Notes: generated from the sequence alone by a model not told the origin. A stretch of 25,000 bases of DNA from Chrysomallon squamiferum (GCA_012295275.1 CM022666.1:3945387-3970386), one strand, 5' to 3'. Positions 1 through 9,244 are shown, numbered from the stretch's first letter. Numbers and translations: made by a program.

Positions 1-251
1 CCCTAGCCTGGAGCTTCAGTGTTTGTGTGCTGCGATTGTACTGGAAGATTAAAAACTAAAATCAAAAGGGTTTAAAAACAGATTATTATTTAAAAAAAAA
101 AAAAAAACATATTTTAAGATAAGTAGACATAAAAAACTCACATATCCATCAAAAATAATCTGATGTGTCAATTATTGATTGAAAGATCCAAGATGATGTA
201 TATTCAGTGTTGAAAATGTGTGAATACAAACTATATAGCTTTCAGTTCACC
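1..251. other. AT-rich noncoding DNA, no gene seen
   Basis: Ordinary AT-rich sequence with one short A run near 92-107. I see no open frame, splice-site pair or recognisable element. Confidence 0.6.
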
Positions 252-258
252 TCTCTTT

Positions 259-325
<67 letters not shown>
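252..325. repeat. Compound (CT)n-(TA)n microsatellite
   Basis: A pure CT dinucleotide tract (about 260-280) passes directly into a TA tract (281-325) broken only by one G near 300. The TA part is perfectly self-complementary and could extrude as a hairpin. Confidence 0.95.
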
Positions 326-604
326 CCTGCACATTAAAAGAGTTTAATGTTTGAGGAATGTGGCTTCTAAAACAGTGAATTTAACAGAAGAGTGGATTTA
401 CAAATAAACCAGATTGCTGTTTACTTCTGAATCTCGTTTTCCAAGCTATCAAGTCATCCCACAGAGTTACAAGACTAAATATTTACACTCATTTTCCAGC
501 CAGCATTTAATGTTGTGTGAAGCTACAGGGTTCCTGTGCCATATGGGCTTGTTTCACTGTTATGAATACATTATACAAGACTAGATGGGAAATATATAGA
601 TAAT
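326..604. other. Unique noncoding DNA, no gene seen
   Basis: Non-repetitive AT-rich sequence between two microsatellites. Open frames that enter it come from the neighbouring GA tract and look like repeat read-through. Confidence 0.5.
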
Positions 605-815
<211 letters not shown>

Positions 816-1499
816 ATTATACACAGACAATCTTGTATTTAACAAATTTAGTATAATAATAAACAGAAAGAACCAAAGAGACAATATGAGACAGAGTAAA
901 AGGGACAGACAAACAGAGAGATACAAAAACCAAGACAATCAAAGATCAAAGTGTTAAACATATTATTTGTTGATCTATAGTCATACATTTATCACTGGAT
1001 GAACAACACACTTTTAAACATTCATTCATTTTTTAAATTTAAACACTATAACCCAACTCAGCTTTCACACCACCACTTTAAATAAACTAGATCATTTATT
1101 TTCTTCTCCTGTCTTCAAACGTTTTTCTCTCTACTAGATTTATTTTACAGTGGTTTTTTTATCAGTCTACCCTTGTTACCATCACCTTTTAATTTAAGCC
1201 ACATGTTTTCCTAATTTCTGACTTGATGTAGTAAATAGATTTCCTGTAATTTTGCTACTCAGTCTTTCTTAGCTGTACCACCATATGTTTTCCCTTATTC
1301 TACCATAGCAGTTTTTGAAAGGTTTTTTTTTATTATTATTATTATCTTATGTCTGATGATAACAAATTTTTTTTTTTTTTTTTTTTTTTTTTGTTTTTTT
1401 TTTGAACCGTTTATTTTACCTGTTTTAACTATATTATTGTTTTTAGCCTTTCTCTTATTTTTATTTTATTTTATTTTTTTAAAATTTTTATTCCATCTC
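816..1499. other. Noncoding DNA with a poly-T run
   Basis: AT-rich sequence with a T run at 1367-1403, interrupted by one G, and several TTTTA/ATT patches. The frame over the T run is poly-Phe and is rejected as a gene. Nothing else is recognisable. Confidence 0.5.
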
Positions 1500-2100
1500 T
1501 GCGACTTTTTCAGGTTTTTCAAACCACCTGTTTTCCTTTCCTGTCTCAGTGTCACAGTTTTTCACCCTCTTGGTTTTTCTTTCTTCTCAGTAACACTGTT
1601 TTTCAACCACCTGTTTTCCTGATCTGTTAGTACCACTGTTTTTCAACCACCTGTTTTCCTGATCTGTTAGTACCACTGTTTTTCAACCATCTGCTTTCCT
1701 GATCTGTCAATACCACTATTTTTCAACCACCTGGTTTTCCTGAATTGTCAATACCACTGTTTTTCAACAATTTTTTCCTGGCTTTTCAGTACCACTATAT
1801 TTCAACCACCTGTTTTCCTGACCTGTCAATACCACTGTTTTTCAACCACCTGTTTTATTGATCTGTCTGTAACAGTTTTTTCTGTCTTGATAGTGCCACT
1901 GTTTTTCAGTCATCTGTTTTCCTGACCTGTTGGTACCACAGTTTTTCAACCACCTGTTTTTCCACCAGTGTCTTTGGTTTTCAACCACCTGTTGTCCTAT
2001 CTTGACAGGATGCCTCTGTTTTTCAACCACCTGTTGTCCTGTCTTGACAGGATGCCTCTGTTTTTCAACCACCTGTTTTCCACCTCTCTGTTTTTCATCT
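1500..2100. repeat. Minisatellite with a 40-bp unit, about 14 diverged copies
   Basis: A tandem array whose best copies repeat exactly every 40 bp; for example GATCTGTTAG recurs at 1621 and 1661. The consensus core is TTTTTCAACCACCTGTTTTC, followed by CTGATCTGTNAGTACCACTG. Outer copies are more diverged; the copies at about 1985-2075 are a subfamily with a TCTTGACAGGATGCCTCTG spacer. Most units contain CACCTG, a class of E-box. A minus-strand open frame (1842-2072) with VVEKQRHPVKTGQQ-type repeats follows from the unit length and has no signs of a real gene. Confidence 0.93.
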
Positions 2101-2391
2101 GCTAGTTGTTTTTTTTAATCCAATGCACTGATGTTGACAACCACCTCTTCTTTTGTAATCTGTCTGTTTTTTCCTGATTGACTCTGGTACTTATGTTAAC
2201 ATATACAAATTAAACTTTTACAAATGAAACTGTAGATTTCAAATATTCTTAAAAAATTATTATTATTTTTTTTTTTTAAAAAGATTCTGTGTTTTTTCTC
2301 TGTTCTGCTTTCTAATCATCTTGCATCTTTCTTTCTGTCACTTTGTCATTCTCTTCTTTATTATTATTTGTTTTGTTTATTATTTCTTTCA

Positions 2392-2393
<2 letters not shown>
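2101..2393. other. Noncoding T-rich DNA
   Basis: T-rich sequence following the minisatellite, with short A/T runs. No gene or element is recognised. Confidence 0.5.

Positions 2394-2430
<37 letters not shown>
2394..2430. repeat. (CT)n microsatellite
   Basis: An uninterrupted CT dinucleotide tract. Confidence 0.95.
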
Positions 2431-2434
<4 letters not shown>

Positions 2435-3370
2435 ATGTACATTAGGTTAGTGATGTTTTTAAGTACAAGTATCTAGATAAAAAAAAGATTAATAGATAAA
2501 AAAAAATCATTATAAACATTCATTGCACAGAACCATTTATAAACTGCTGCTTGCCAAAGAATTTTATCTGGAATTTTACAAAATTCATAAAAACATGACA
2601 CCAACAAAGATTAATTATCATAAATAAAAAAAAAATAAAAATAAAAAAATAAAAAATGTATTGGCAGTAGTAAACATTTAACAGATACGGCAAGGTCATG
2701 AAGAACACAAAGTTCAGTAACTCTAAATATAAACACCTATGTATAGCTAACAATAATAATTAATTTACATAGAATTGTAACATTTTTAAAGAAATGAATA
2801 ATGATATTTAAGTTTGACTTAAATAATTTGTTTTATATGTAGATAATACTGAAATATTTATAAAGGAATTATGTTTAAGTTTGTATTAAATAACTTTGTT
2901 TAAATGTTTGAGACTGCTTTCATATCCTTCATAAAATTATTATTATTATAATTTTTTTTTTTAATAAAATTTTAAAGAATTTTATTATGATATTCTGACT
3001 GTATTAAAGTTTCTATGTTATTAAATTTTATGATTGTCTTTTTTGCATTTTCTTTTTGTATTGATATTGTATGTGACATTATGAGCATGTTTGCACAAAC
3101 TCACCTGCATTGTAGATTTTATTTACAGTCTTTGTGAAAAGATAAAAAAAATAAATAACGGAAAAGAAAAATAGAAAAGATGTTTGGCAAATTGACAAGT
3201 AATAAAATAAATTTGTAAGAAGAACAAAGAATGGTTTTATTCTGATATAAATGTAAAAAAAAAAAAAAAAAAAAAACAATAACAACAGAAGCAAATATGA
3301 TAATGATAACAATAAATCAGTCAATCAGTCAATAAAATAAATAAAAATAGACATAACTTCAATAAAAATT
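2431..3370. other. AT-rich noncoding DNA
   Basis: Contains a run of As at 3255-3276 and several AAAAT-rich patches (about 2621-2660). Minus-strand frames at 2520-2753 and 3079-3324 are rich in Phe, Tyr and Leu because of poly-A and poly-T read-through. They lack splice context and resemble no family that I know. Confidence 0.5.
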
Positions 3371-3470
3371 AAAATAAAATGATACGCAAACTAAAATAAA
3401 GAACAGATAAAATAAAATGATATACAAACTAAAATAAAGAACAGATAAAATAAAATGATATACAAAAACT
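3371..3470. repeat. 38-bp tandem repeat, about 2.5 copies
   Basis: TAAAATGATA starts at 3375, 3413 and 3451, giving a period of exactly 38 bp. The units differ by only a few bases (GATACGC versus GATATAC), so the amplification is recent. Confidence 0.9.
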
Positions 3471-4710
3471 GAAAGAAAAAAAAATAAAATAAAATAAAAT
3501 CTCTCTCCCAAGAATTCTTAGCTGTGCCAAAATAATTTCAATTCAAACCTTCTATCTCCATTAACACAACTTATTTTCTCTGTTTCTCAATCCACGAACA
3601 TGTAAAAAATTAAACTCACTTTCTCAAGTTTTAAAATAAAACAAAAAAAATGTCTTACCCATTTCTTACACTACAAGACTACATACACACTTTAGTTTAA
3701 TTTCTAACACAACTGTTGACTCAAACCTTCCTCAGTCTTTTACCACATCATGGCCTCACTTTTCTGTGTCCCAGACAAATGTAAAACAGAAATCTTCACA
3801 CCATCAGGCCAGAGTTGTCTTGTTCAACATCTTAACAGGTGATTTTAAAATTTATTTCTTTTGGTTTTTTTTTTTTTTAAAACTGGGAAAAAAGCTCAGG
3901 TTGTGCTGGTTTTCATGAATTAAGACTTGGGGCAGTAATACATGCAGAGGCAGTTCACAGTGATGGATAACAACAAGATAGATGAAAATAAAAATAAAGC
4001 TTAGACTAGAAAGGTTTGTCGGTGCATCCAGACTCTTGTTGTTTTGAAATATACTTCATATATATACATATATATTATTATAAATTATCCGAGTAATTGC
4101 ATGATACATGTTTGCTTATATAAATTGTTATATACTGATTGCTAGTTAACTGTATTATTTTTTTATTAATGTTGTTGACTTAAAAATGATTAGAAATGTG
4201 ATATTAAAACTTGTTTTTATGTTTGAAAGCTAATGGACTTTTTTAAAAATCATTGTTTTAAGTGGATGTGTTAACTTATTTCATAGTCACTGGTCATCTT
4301 TGTAAAATGAATGTTATTTTTTTGTATCAGTTATTAATACCACGTTTTTATACCATCTTTTAATATTATCTTTTTATATCATCTCTTTATATCATTTTTT
4401 AATTTCATTCACACTTAGGTCAGTTATTACTTACGATTTTTGATCTCCACAAATTACAGACTTCATAATTATACACTGGTCATCTGCTCATTATTGTTGA
4501 CTTGGAAAGATAACTTGTAGACATTAATATTTAAACAATTGGTCATTATTTGATCATTTGTGTCCAGAAATATTACTATGGATGATCTTTCATTTATTGA
4601 AATTTGAGAAGTTCACTGAGTTGTCGTTTATTGGTTATCAGTAATTTGGAAAGTAAAGTGATTGTTTTGTTTTTTTTACATATAATCTTCATTAAAAATC
4701 TTCATTATAA
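3471..4710. other. Noncoding DNA, partly unique
   Basis: Mostly AT-rich. The stretch at about 3700-3960 is less repetitive and slightly GC-richer, but I find no open frame or paired splice sites in it. A short degenerate array of TATCATCTTTTTA-like units lies at about 4345-4410. No gene is seen. Confidence 0.45.
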
Positions 4711-5060
4711 AATGTGTGTGTGTGTGTTGTGTTTGTGATTTTTGTTTGTTTGATATGTGTGTGTTTAGTGTTTGTGATTTTGTGTTTGGGATTGTGTGAT
4801 GTGTGTGTGTGTTTGTGTCTGCGATATCCAGGTTTAGAACAAAGGGATTACTGATGTTCTGTTATTTTATCTGTAGTGTTAATGTAATTGGATTCTTTGA
4901 AGGCTGTGTTTCTGTTTAAATTGAAGTCCCTTTTCAAACTTGTTATTATTTCAAATTCTTTTTTTTCTTCATTTGTTTTGTTTTTCACAAATTATCCAAG
5001 TCTAGAACAAAAGGGCTATAATTTATTCTACTTTTTTGTCTGTCTCTGTGGCAGTACATA
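4711..5060. repeat. GT-rich degenerate repeat and a diverged 166-bp duplication
   Basis: 4711-4821 is made of degenerate GTGTGTTTGTGATTTTG-type units. Just after it, 4826-4878 (ATATCCAGGTTTAGAACAAA and following) is matched at about 4992-5040 by a diverged copy (TTATCCAAGTCTAGAACAAA and following). The copies lie about 166 bp apart, share the AGAACAAA-GGG core, and are followed by similar T-rich tails. This looks like an old local duplication. Confidence 0.55.
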
Positions 5061-6073
5061 AAATATAGGTGAAGATCAACTGTTAAAATTCATTAAATTT
5101 ACAAAAATTCACTTTAATTTATCCTGCATTGCACTATAGTTTCAGTATAGTTTGAAATCACAAACCAGACATATTTTTAAAAATGTTTTACATGTCTGTT
5201 ATTTTTTTTTTTTGAGAAATAATAAAAGCAAAAATGTTTGTAACAAAAAAAGTATGAAGATATTTATGTTAGAAGATAACTCAAAGAAATAGTGTTACAA
5301 GTCAATTGCATTTTTCTGTTTTAAAATTTGATGAAAAAAATATTGTAATAATTATTTCAGATATTTCAAATATACTGTTAATCAAAAAAAAAAAAAAAAA
5401 AAAAGAAAGAATGAAAGAAAAATGAAAAACATCAAGCAAGTATATTTCAAATGATTTTTTTTGTGTGTGTGTTGTGTTTAAATGAATTTATTTCTTAACT
5501 AGATTCTTTCCCCTCCTTCGTTTTTTTTTTTTTTTAATAATTACATTCATTCTTTTTAATTTCTTAAGCCTTAACTAGAAGTCCCGAAATTAATAAAAAA
5601 ACAAACAAACCAAAAAACCAAAAAAAACTTAAGAGTGTATTTTAAATCCATTAAAAGTTGTTGACATATTTAGCAGATGGTGTCACAGTTAAAAACCTGA
5701 TCTTCACAAAAAGTGTACACAAACCTTTATTTCAATCTGTCTCCATGCCAAGCTTGATAACTGATAGCTAAGTTTTTGTCATGTGGTGTGTCTCCAATAT
5801 GTGAGCTCCATTTTTTTCTTCCAAAAAAATAAAAAATAAATAAATAAAAATAAACAATATAAAAAAAAAAAAAAAGAAGAAGAAAGGTTTAAAAAAGGAA
5901 GATTAGAAGTAGTCTATTCATTGTTCATTTATGTTGAGTACCTTCAGAGAGAGAGAGAAAGATTTATTTCTTATAATTGCTGGTTTATAAATAGATCTGT
6001 TTGTTCTCTTGGAATTTGAAGTATTTCATAGCAAGGTATACTGGTTGTAAGGTGTCTGACACCTGTGATAATC
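5061..6073. other. AT-rich noncoding DNA
   Basis: Contains A runs at about 5384-5404 and 5860-5874, a T run at about 5520-5536 and an AAATA-rich patch at 5820-5860. No gene is recognised. Confidence 0.5.

Positions 6074-6104
<31 letters not shown>
6074..6104. repeat. (GACA)n microsatellite
   Basis: GACA units in tandem with one AACA variant. The CVCLSVCLSVC-like peptide on the minus strand comes from this repeat. Confidence 0.93.
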
Positions 6105-6105
<1 letters not shown>

Positions 6106-6171
6106 CCCATTTCTTTACTAAATCATCAGTTATGTATTGTTCCATATTCCCATACTCCTCTCTGCAAATTA

Positions 6172-6365
6172 TAAATAATAATAATAATAATAAATTATGA
6201 TATAAATATTTTGCTCTTTGCTGCAAGCCTGCAACAACAGTAACAGTAATATCATCAATAACAACATCAACAACAACAACAATAATAAATCCAGATTATA
6301 CATGATCTAGTTAATTTCTTCTATACAGATTTGTAAGTATTTTACAATAAGAAAATGAAGCAATA

Positions 6366-6407
<42 letters not shown>

Positions 6408-6605
6408 TACTACTACTATGACTACTACTACTTATGTCATCACCAAAAGAATTTCTTTACCACTAGTACTTCTACCACCACCACCACCAACACTATAACT
6501 GTTATTTTACTACTACTACCATCACCACTGCTATTATTACTTTACATGTGCTACTGCTGCTGCAGCTACAACTACTACCATTAACATCAACTACAAATAG
6601 TACCA
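6172..6605. repeat. Cluster of trinucleotide microsatellites
   Basis: Several trinucleotide arrays lie within about 430 bp: (AAT)n at 6172-6196, (AAC/ATC)n at about 6255-6292, (ACT)n at 6366-6433, (ACC)n at about 6474-6490, then degenerate ACT/GCT/ACA units to about 6600. Neighbouring arrays differ by single base changes in the unit. Confidence 0.9.
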
Positions 6606-6734
6606 TAAAAATACAAACTAATAATAATTAACCAGCCAAGTATTTTTTTTAAAATTTAAAAATTTTATTTTTATTTTTGCCAAGAAATGCTCATAAGTTG
6701 TTGACTGATGATAATAAATCTGACTATTAATAAC
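6606..6734. other. AT-rich noncoding DNA
   Basis: Short AT-rich spacer with a T/A-rich patch at 6640-6680. Nothing recognisable. Confidence 0.5.
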
Positions 6735-6925
6735 AACAAACCCTACCCTCGGCTTTTGGAGATAAGGACCCCAATTTTGCTTGGCCTTGTTCCAGAAAAA
6801 CGAGAATATTGCTGAAACCATCTGCTCTCCCAGCTGTCTGTGGTCTTCTGCAGTACAGGGTAAACAACTGAGAAAGAGAGGAGGCAGAGAGGTGCTTTGA
6901 AAATGTAACTCGGGGAACTGTTGTA
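6735..6925. other. GC-richer, repeat-poor island, function unknown
   Basis: About 190 bp of complex sequence that stands out from the simple repeats on both sides. It holds an open frame on the minus strand (6743-6937) containing Pro, Trp, Gln and charged residues, but the peptide matches no family I recognise and has no convincing splice sites. It could be an untranslated exon, a conserved regulatory element or decayed coding sequence. Its position about 2.3 kb upstream of the candidate receptor exon is compatible with a promoter-proximal role. Confidence 0.35.
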
Positions 6926-7019
6926 AAAATATCTCAAAATCCTGAAGGGAAAAAAAAATAATATAGAAAGAGAGAGAGAGAAAAAATATAAAAGACGAAA
7001 GAATTTTTAGAAATTATTT

Positions 7020-7549
7020 TTAAAATCGTTGGTGTTTCAGAGCAAGTTGTTGGTTCAAGATAGCGCACGCATTTTTGTTTAAATATATTTAAAAAAAAAA
7101 AATAAGAAAAAGATTTCTGAATATATTTAAAAGTGTTTTTGGATTGTGTGGTGTTTTTTTTTTTTTGGAAGGTTTTCAGTTATATGAAGATTTGGATTGT
7201 TAAATATTTCAGGTTTTGTGGTTAAAAGGTTTTGGGTGGTGTATTTAAAAGTTTTTTCCCTTTTTTTTTTTTTTTAAATTAACATTAAAAACTAGAATTG
7301 TGAATCTAAAAAGCTTCAGATAATATATGTGTAAAAGATTGTGGATTGTCTATGTGACAGGCTTGAGAATGTATATATAATATATATATATATCTATCTG
7401 AAAGGTTTCAGATTATGTACTGATAAAGATATTTTTTTTTGTTTGTGTGTTCATGAAGATTTTGGATTATATATTTATGGTGATTTCACATTATGTGGAC
7501 TGTGAGGAATTTAGATTATAAATTTATGAAGAAAAACGAGATAAACTGT
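7020..7549. repeat. Cryptic degenerate repeat of GATTTTGGATTAT-like units
   Basis: Variants of GATTTTGGATTRT recur at about 7137, 7189, 7337, 7403, 7458, 7485 and 7509, with irregular spacing and T runs between them. The units are too diverged for a clear period. Short A, T and TA runs are interspersed, including TATATATATAT near 7375-7392. Confidence 0.4.
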
Positions 7550-7649
7550 TGATTAACCTGGAACAGCACTGACCAGAATGTTTCTGTGTTATCTGCTTTA
7601 CTCTACTGGACACAGACAAGAGTTTGTTCGGAGACCAGTGGAAATCAGG
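7550..7649 (+). other. Possible 5' untranslated exon ending at a candidate splice donor
   Basis: Complex, non-repetitive sequence that ends at AATCAGG|GTAAAA, a fair donor. It is paired here with the strong acceptor at 7937. There is no recognisable coding content and the 5' end is unknown. It would be an upstream noncoding exon of the gene coded from 9148. The evidence is splice-site appearance only. Confidence 0.22.
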
Positions 7650-7937
7650 GTAAAAATCTCAGCTTACAGCGATAACTAACAATCTGGACCTGTCCTGTGA
7701 CTGTACAGAAATTCACAACATCTGTTTGTGAAGTGATTACACACCAGTTATAAATTTCCAGAGAAATTAGACTCAAAACAGGGTCATCAGGTGCATATAG
7801 AGAAAGAGAAAAAGAGAGTGAGAGAGAGAGAAAAAAAACACACATTCACAACAAAAGGAAAATCTTCCATAAATGTTTTTTTAAACATCAACTGGCTCTC
7901 TCTTTTTCTTTTTTCTTACCCTTTTCTTTTCTTCAAG
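7650..7937 (+). other. Candidate short 5'UTR intron (donor 7650, acceptor 7937)
   Basis: The 3' end is a strong acceptor: about 40 nt that are almost all pyrimidine (7894-7935), then CAAG|GAATC. The donor is AGG|GTAAAA. Length is about 288 nt. The acceptor alone is more convincing than the pair and could serve a more distant donor. Confidence 0.28.
7780..7795 (+). repeat. 16-bp direct repeat, copy 1
   Basis: AGGGTCATCAGGTGCA is identical to the copy at 7999-8014, 219 bp downstream. It contains GGGTCA, a two-base gap and AGGTGC, which resembles a degenerate DR2 nuclear-receptor site. Confidence 0.7.
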
Positions 7938-7998
7938 GAATCTAGTGGTTTTCAGTATATTTGACCTTACACCCTGTTACAAGCTGGTGGCAGACATA

Positions 7999-8014
7999 AG
8001 GGTCATCAGGTGCA
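7999..8014 (+). repeat. 16-bp direct repeat, copy 2
   Basis: Identical to 7780-7795. The flanks differ beyond the 16 bases, so this is either a short duplicated element or a coincidence. Confidence 0.7.
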
Positions 8015-8470
8015 CTAAGCAGACGGCAACAGTTTGTAGCAGAAGACCAGAAAGAAACAGCAGACGTGAACACATCTTGGCAGAAGAGAAAAAAAAAAAA
8101 AAAAGAGTGAAATACAGATGTGGATTTGTTTCAGAACCGCCTCACAACTGGGCTGTGAGACTAGGTGTTTGTAAACGGATTAAAAAGGAAGAAAAGAAGT
8201 AAAGAAAAAACTTCACACCAAGAGTAACAAAAATTTATTAAAAATTGGAAGAAGAAGAAGACTGTAAATAAAACTTAAAGGGATTTTAAAAAACTTAGTG
8301 GAGCAAAAAAAACTGGACAAAAACTTAAAAACGAAACAAGGAAGATTTTCTAATTTTGTTTTCAGTTTTCTATTTATTTTTATTTTATTTTTATTTTTAT
8401 TTTTTTATTTTTTTAAAAGTGGAAAATCCCGAACACAAACTATTTGTTATTCATAGACTTTTCTTCGGGG
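8015..8470 (+). other. A-rich sequence, possibly distal 5'UTR
   Basis: A-rich and complex, with A runs at 8089-8104 and a TTTTTA-rich patch at 8366-8415. Open frames over it begin at GTG or TTG and not at ATG, so they are not supported as genes. If transcripts start upstream of 7938, this is 5'UTR. Confidence 0.3.
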
Positions 8471-8581
8471 ATGACTCAAGATACAAGGCATATTGTTTTA
8501 CTCGGAATAATAGCCAGAGGAAGAAGACTGTTTGTTGTTGTTGTTGGTGGTGGTAGTTTGCCCTGTCTCCTCTCCCAGTGA
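8471..8581 (+). CDS. Small upstream ORF, 36 codons, doubtful
   Basis: An ATG-started frame of 36 codons ending in TGA. The peptide starts MTQDTRHIVLLGIIARG and continues with Val and Gly runs from a (GTT)n(GGT)n patch. It resembles no known protein. Its TGA overlaps the ATG of the next tiny frame (TGATG), an arrangement that permits reinitiation. If a transcript includes this region, the likely role is to lower translation of the downstream frame at 9148 and not to make a functional peptide. Confidence 0.2.
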   Translation: MTQDTRHIVLLGIIARGRRLFVVVVGGGSLPCLLSQ

Positions 8582-8595
8582 TGCATTTTTGCTGA
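8581..8595 (+). other. Tiny upstream ORF of 4 codons
   Basis: ATG CAT TTT TGC TGA. Its start overlaps the stop of the 36-codon upstream frame. Relevant only in transcripts that start upstream of it. Confidence 0.25.
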
Positions 8596-8600
8596 AGTAG

Positions 8601-8606
8601 ATGTAA
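8601..8606 (+). promoter_or_regulatory. Minimal start-stop element (ATG TAA)
   Basis: An ATG followed at once by a stop. Such start-stop elements are known to stall initiating ribosomes and repress translation downstream. Whether this one is transcribed is unknown. Confidence 0.25.
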
Positions 8607-8672
8607 TTAATACTTTAGAAGATTACCCAGTTTCCGTGGAACAGGCTATAAGCAGTCCGTACAGATAGAGCA

Positions 8673-8680
8673 TATAAATA
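8673..8680 (+). promoter_or_regulatory. Candidate TATA box
   Basis: TATAAATA in a locally complex context (GAGCATATAAATACAACA). A TATA box sets initiation about 30 bases downstream, here near 8703-8706. That is just after the last upstream ATG (8697) and at the start of the ATG-free stretch leading to 9148. TATA-like strings are common in AT-rich DNA, so the support comes from position and not from the motif alone. Confidence 0.35.
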
Positions 8681-8696
8681 CAACAACACATCATCC

Positions 8697-8702
8697 ATGT
8701 AG
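8697..8702 (+). promoter_or_regulatory. Minimal start-stop element (ATG TAG)
   Basis: A second ATG followed directly by a stop. It is the last ATG before the proposed initiator at 9148 and would be excluded from transcripts starting at the TATA-directed site. Confidence 0.25.
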
Positions 8703-9147
8703 GTTCTTGTTAAAAAAAAAAAAAAAAAAAAAAAGAACAAAGAGTTCTACTGGTGACATCCACGATCAGAATTTCTGATACATCTGTATTGATTTCTGGT
8801 GGGGTATTTTTCTTTTACCAATCTGGATATATATATATACCTACATTCAGACGGAAATTTCTCAAATTTATTAATAATTGTGTGGTTGTCTGCCAGGCAA
8901 AGGAAAAGAACACTTGTTTCATTCCCTTTCCTGTGAAAATATTAGTCAGAGACTTACAATTTGAGGAAAAAAAGAGAAAATCCTTTAAAAACGAAGCAAA
9001 AAACAAAATTGGTTTCATTCGTTCATCTGTCGGCTTGATAGCGAGTTGACTGAAGTGTGGATTTTTTTTTTTTTTTGATTTTTTAAAATTTATTTATTGA
9101 TTTTTTTTATTTTTTATTTTTTATTTTTTGAAATTCTGCTCTTCTAA
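8703..9147 (+). other. Probable 5'UTR, free of ATG
   Basis: None of the 445 bases starts an ATG in any frame, although this AT-rich composition would be expected to give several. It contains an A run (8712-8734) and T-rich patches (9061-9130). An in-frame TAA at 9145-9147 directly precedes the start codon. An ATG-free leader is the signature expected of a scanned 5'UTR. Confidence 0.45.
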
Positions 9148-9244
9148 ATGAAGTGCTCGGAATCGTTTGAACCTTCACCCGACCTTTACCCTCAAAAGGT
9201 CATGTGCAGTTTCTGTATTGAGGAGTACAATGCTATGAGTTATG
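9148..9244 (+). CDS. First coding exon, nuclear-receptor-like half zinc finger (partial)
   Basis: The exon runs from the ATG at 9148, with a stop directly before it, to the donor G|GTAAGT. It gives 32 codons plus the first base of a 33rd (phase 1), which codes Gly if GG-type. The peptide has a short polar, Pro-containing N-terminus, then KVMC20-SFC23 and, nine residues on, Y32-(G33). In nuclear receptors zinc finger 1 is C-x2-C-x13-C-x2-C, with HYG ending ten residues after the second Cys. C20, C23 and Y32-G33 fit this spacing exactly, and the next exon would need to supply V-x-x-C-E-G-C-K. From memory, several NR1-group genes (PPAR, ROR, Rev-erb types) have an intron at this Gly. Unusual points: the normal Gly-Asp after the second Cys is Ile-Glu, and the His before Tyr is Ser. 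The segment is more GC-rich than its surroundings. The start context is weak (T at -3). It may be an isoform-specific exon. The family call is an inference from spacing. Confidence 0.5.

Noticed and set aside
1842-2072. Minus-strand frame with repeated VEKQRHPVKTGQQ-like peptide
   Set aside because: The peptide repeats because the minisatellite unit stays in frame over a few copies; there is no conserved flank, splice signal or known family.
6078-6605. Regular short repeats as a possible CRISPR array
   Set aside because: These are tri- and tetranucleotide microsatellites without spacers, in eukaryotic DNA.
7945-8202. 85-codon + frame over the candidate 5'UTR with many Lys and Arg
   Set aside because: It begins at GTG, has no internal ATG, and its lysines come from an A run. 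Not supported as a gene.
8753-9049. 98-codon + frame upstream of the candidate exon
   Set aside because: It begins at GTG and contains no ATG; it is better explained as an ATG-free 5'UTR.
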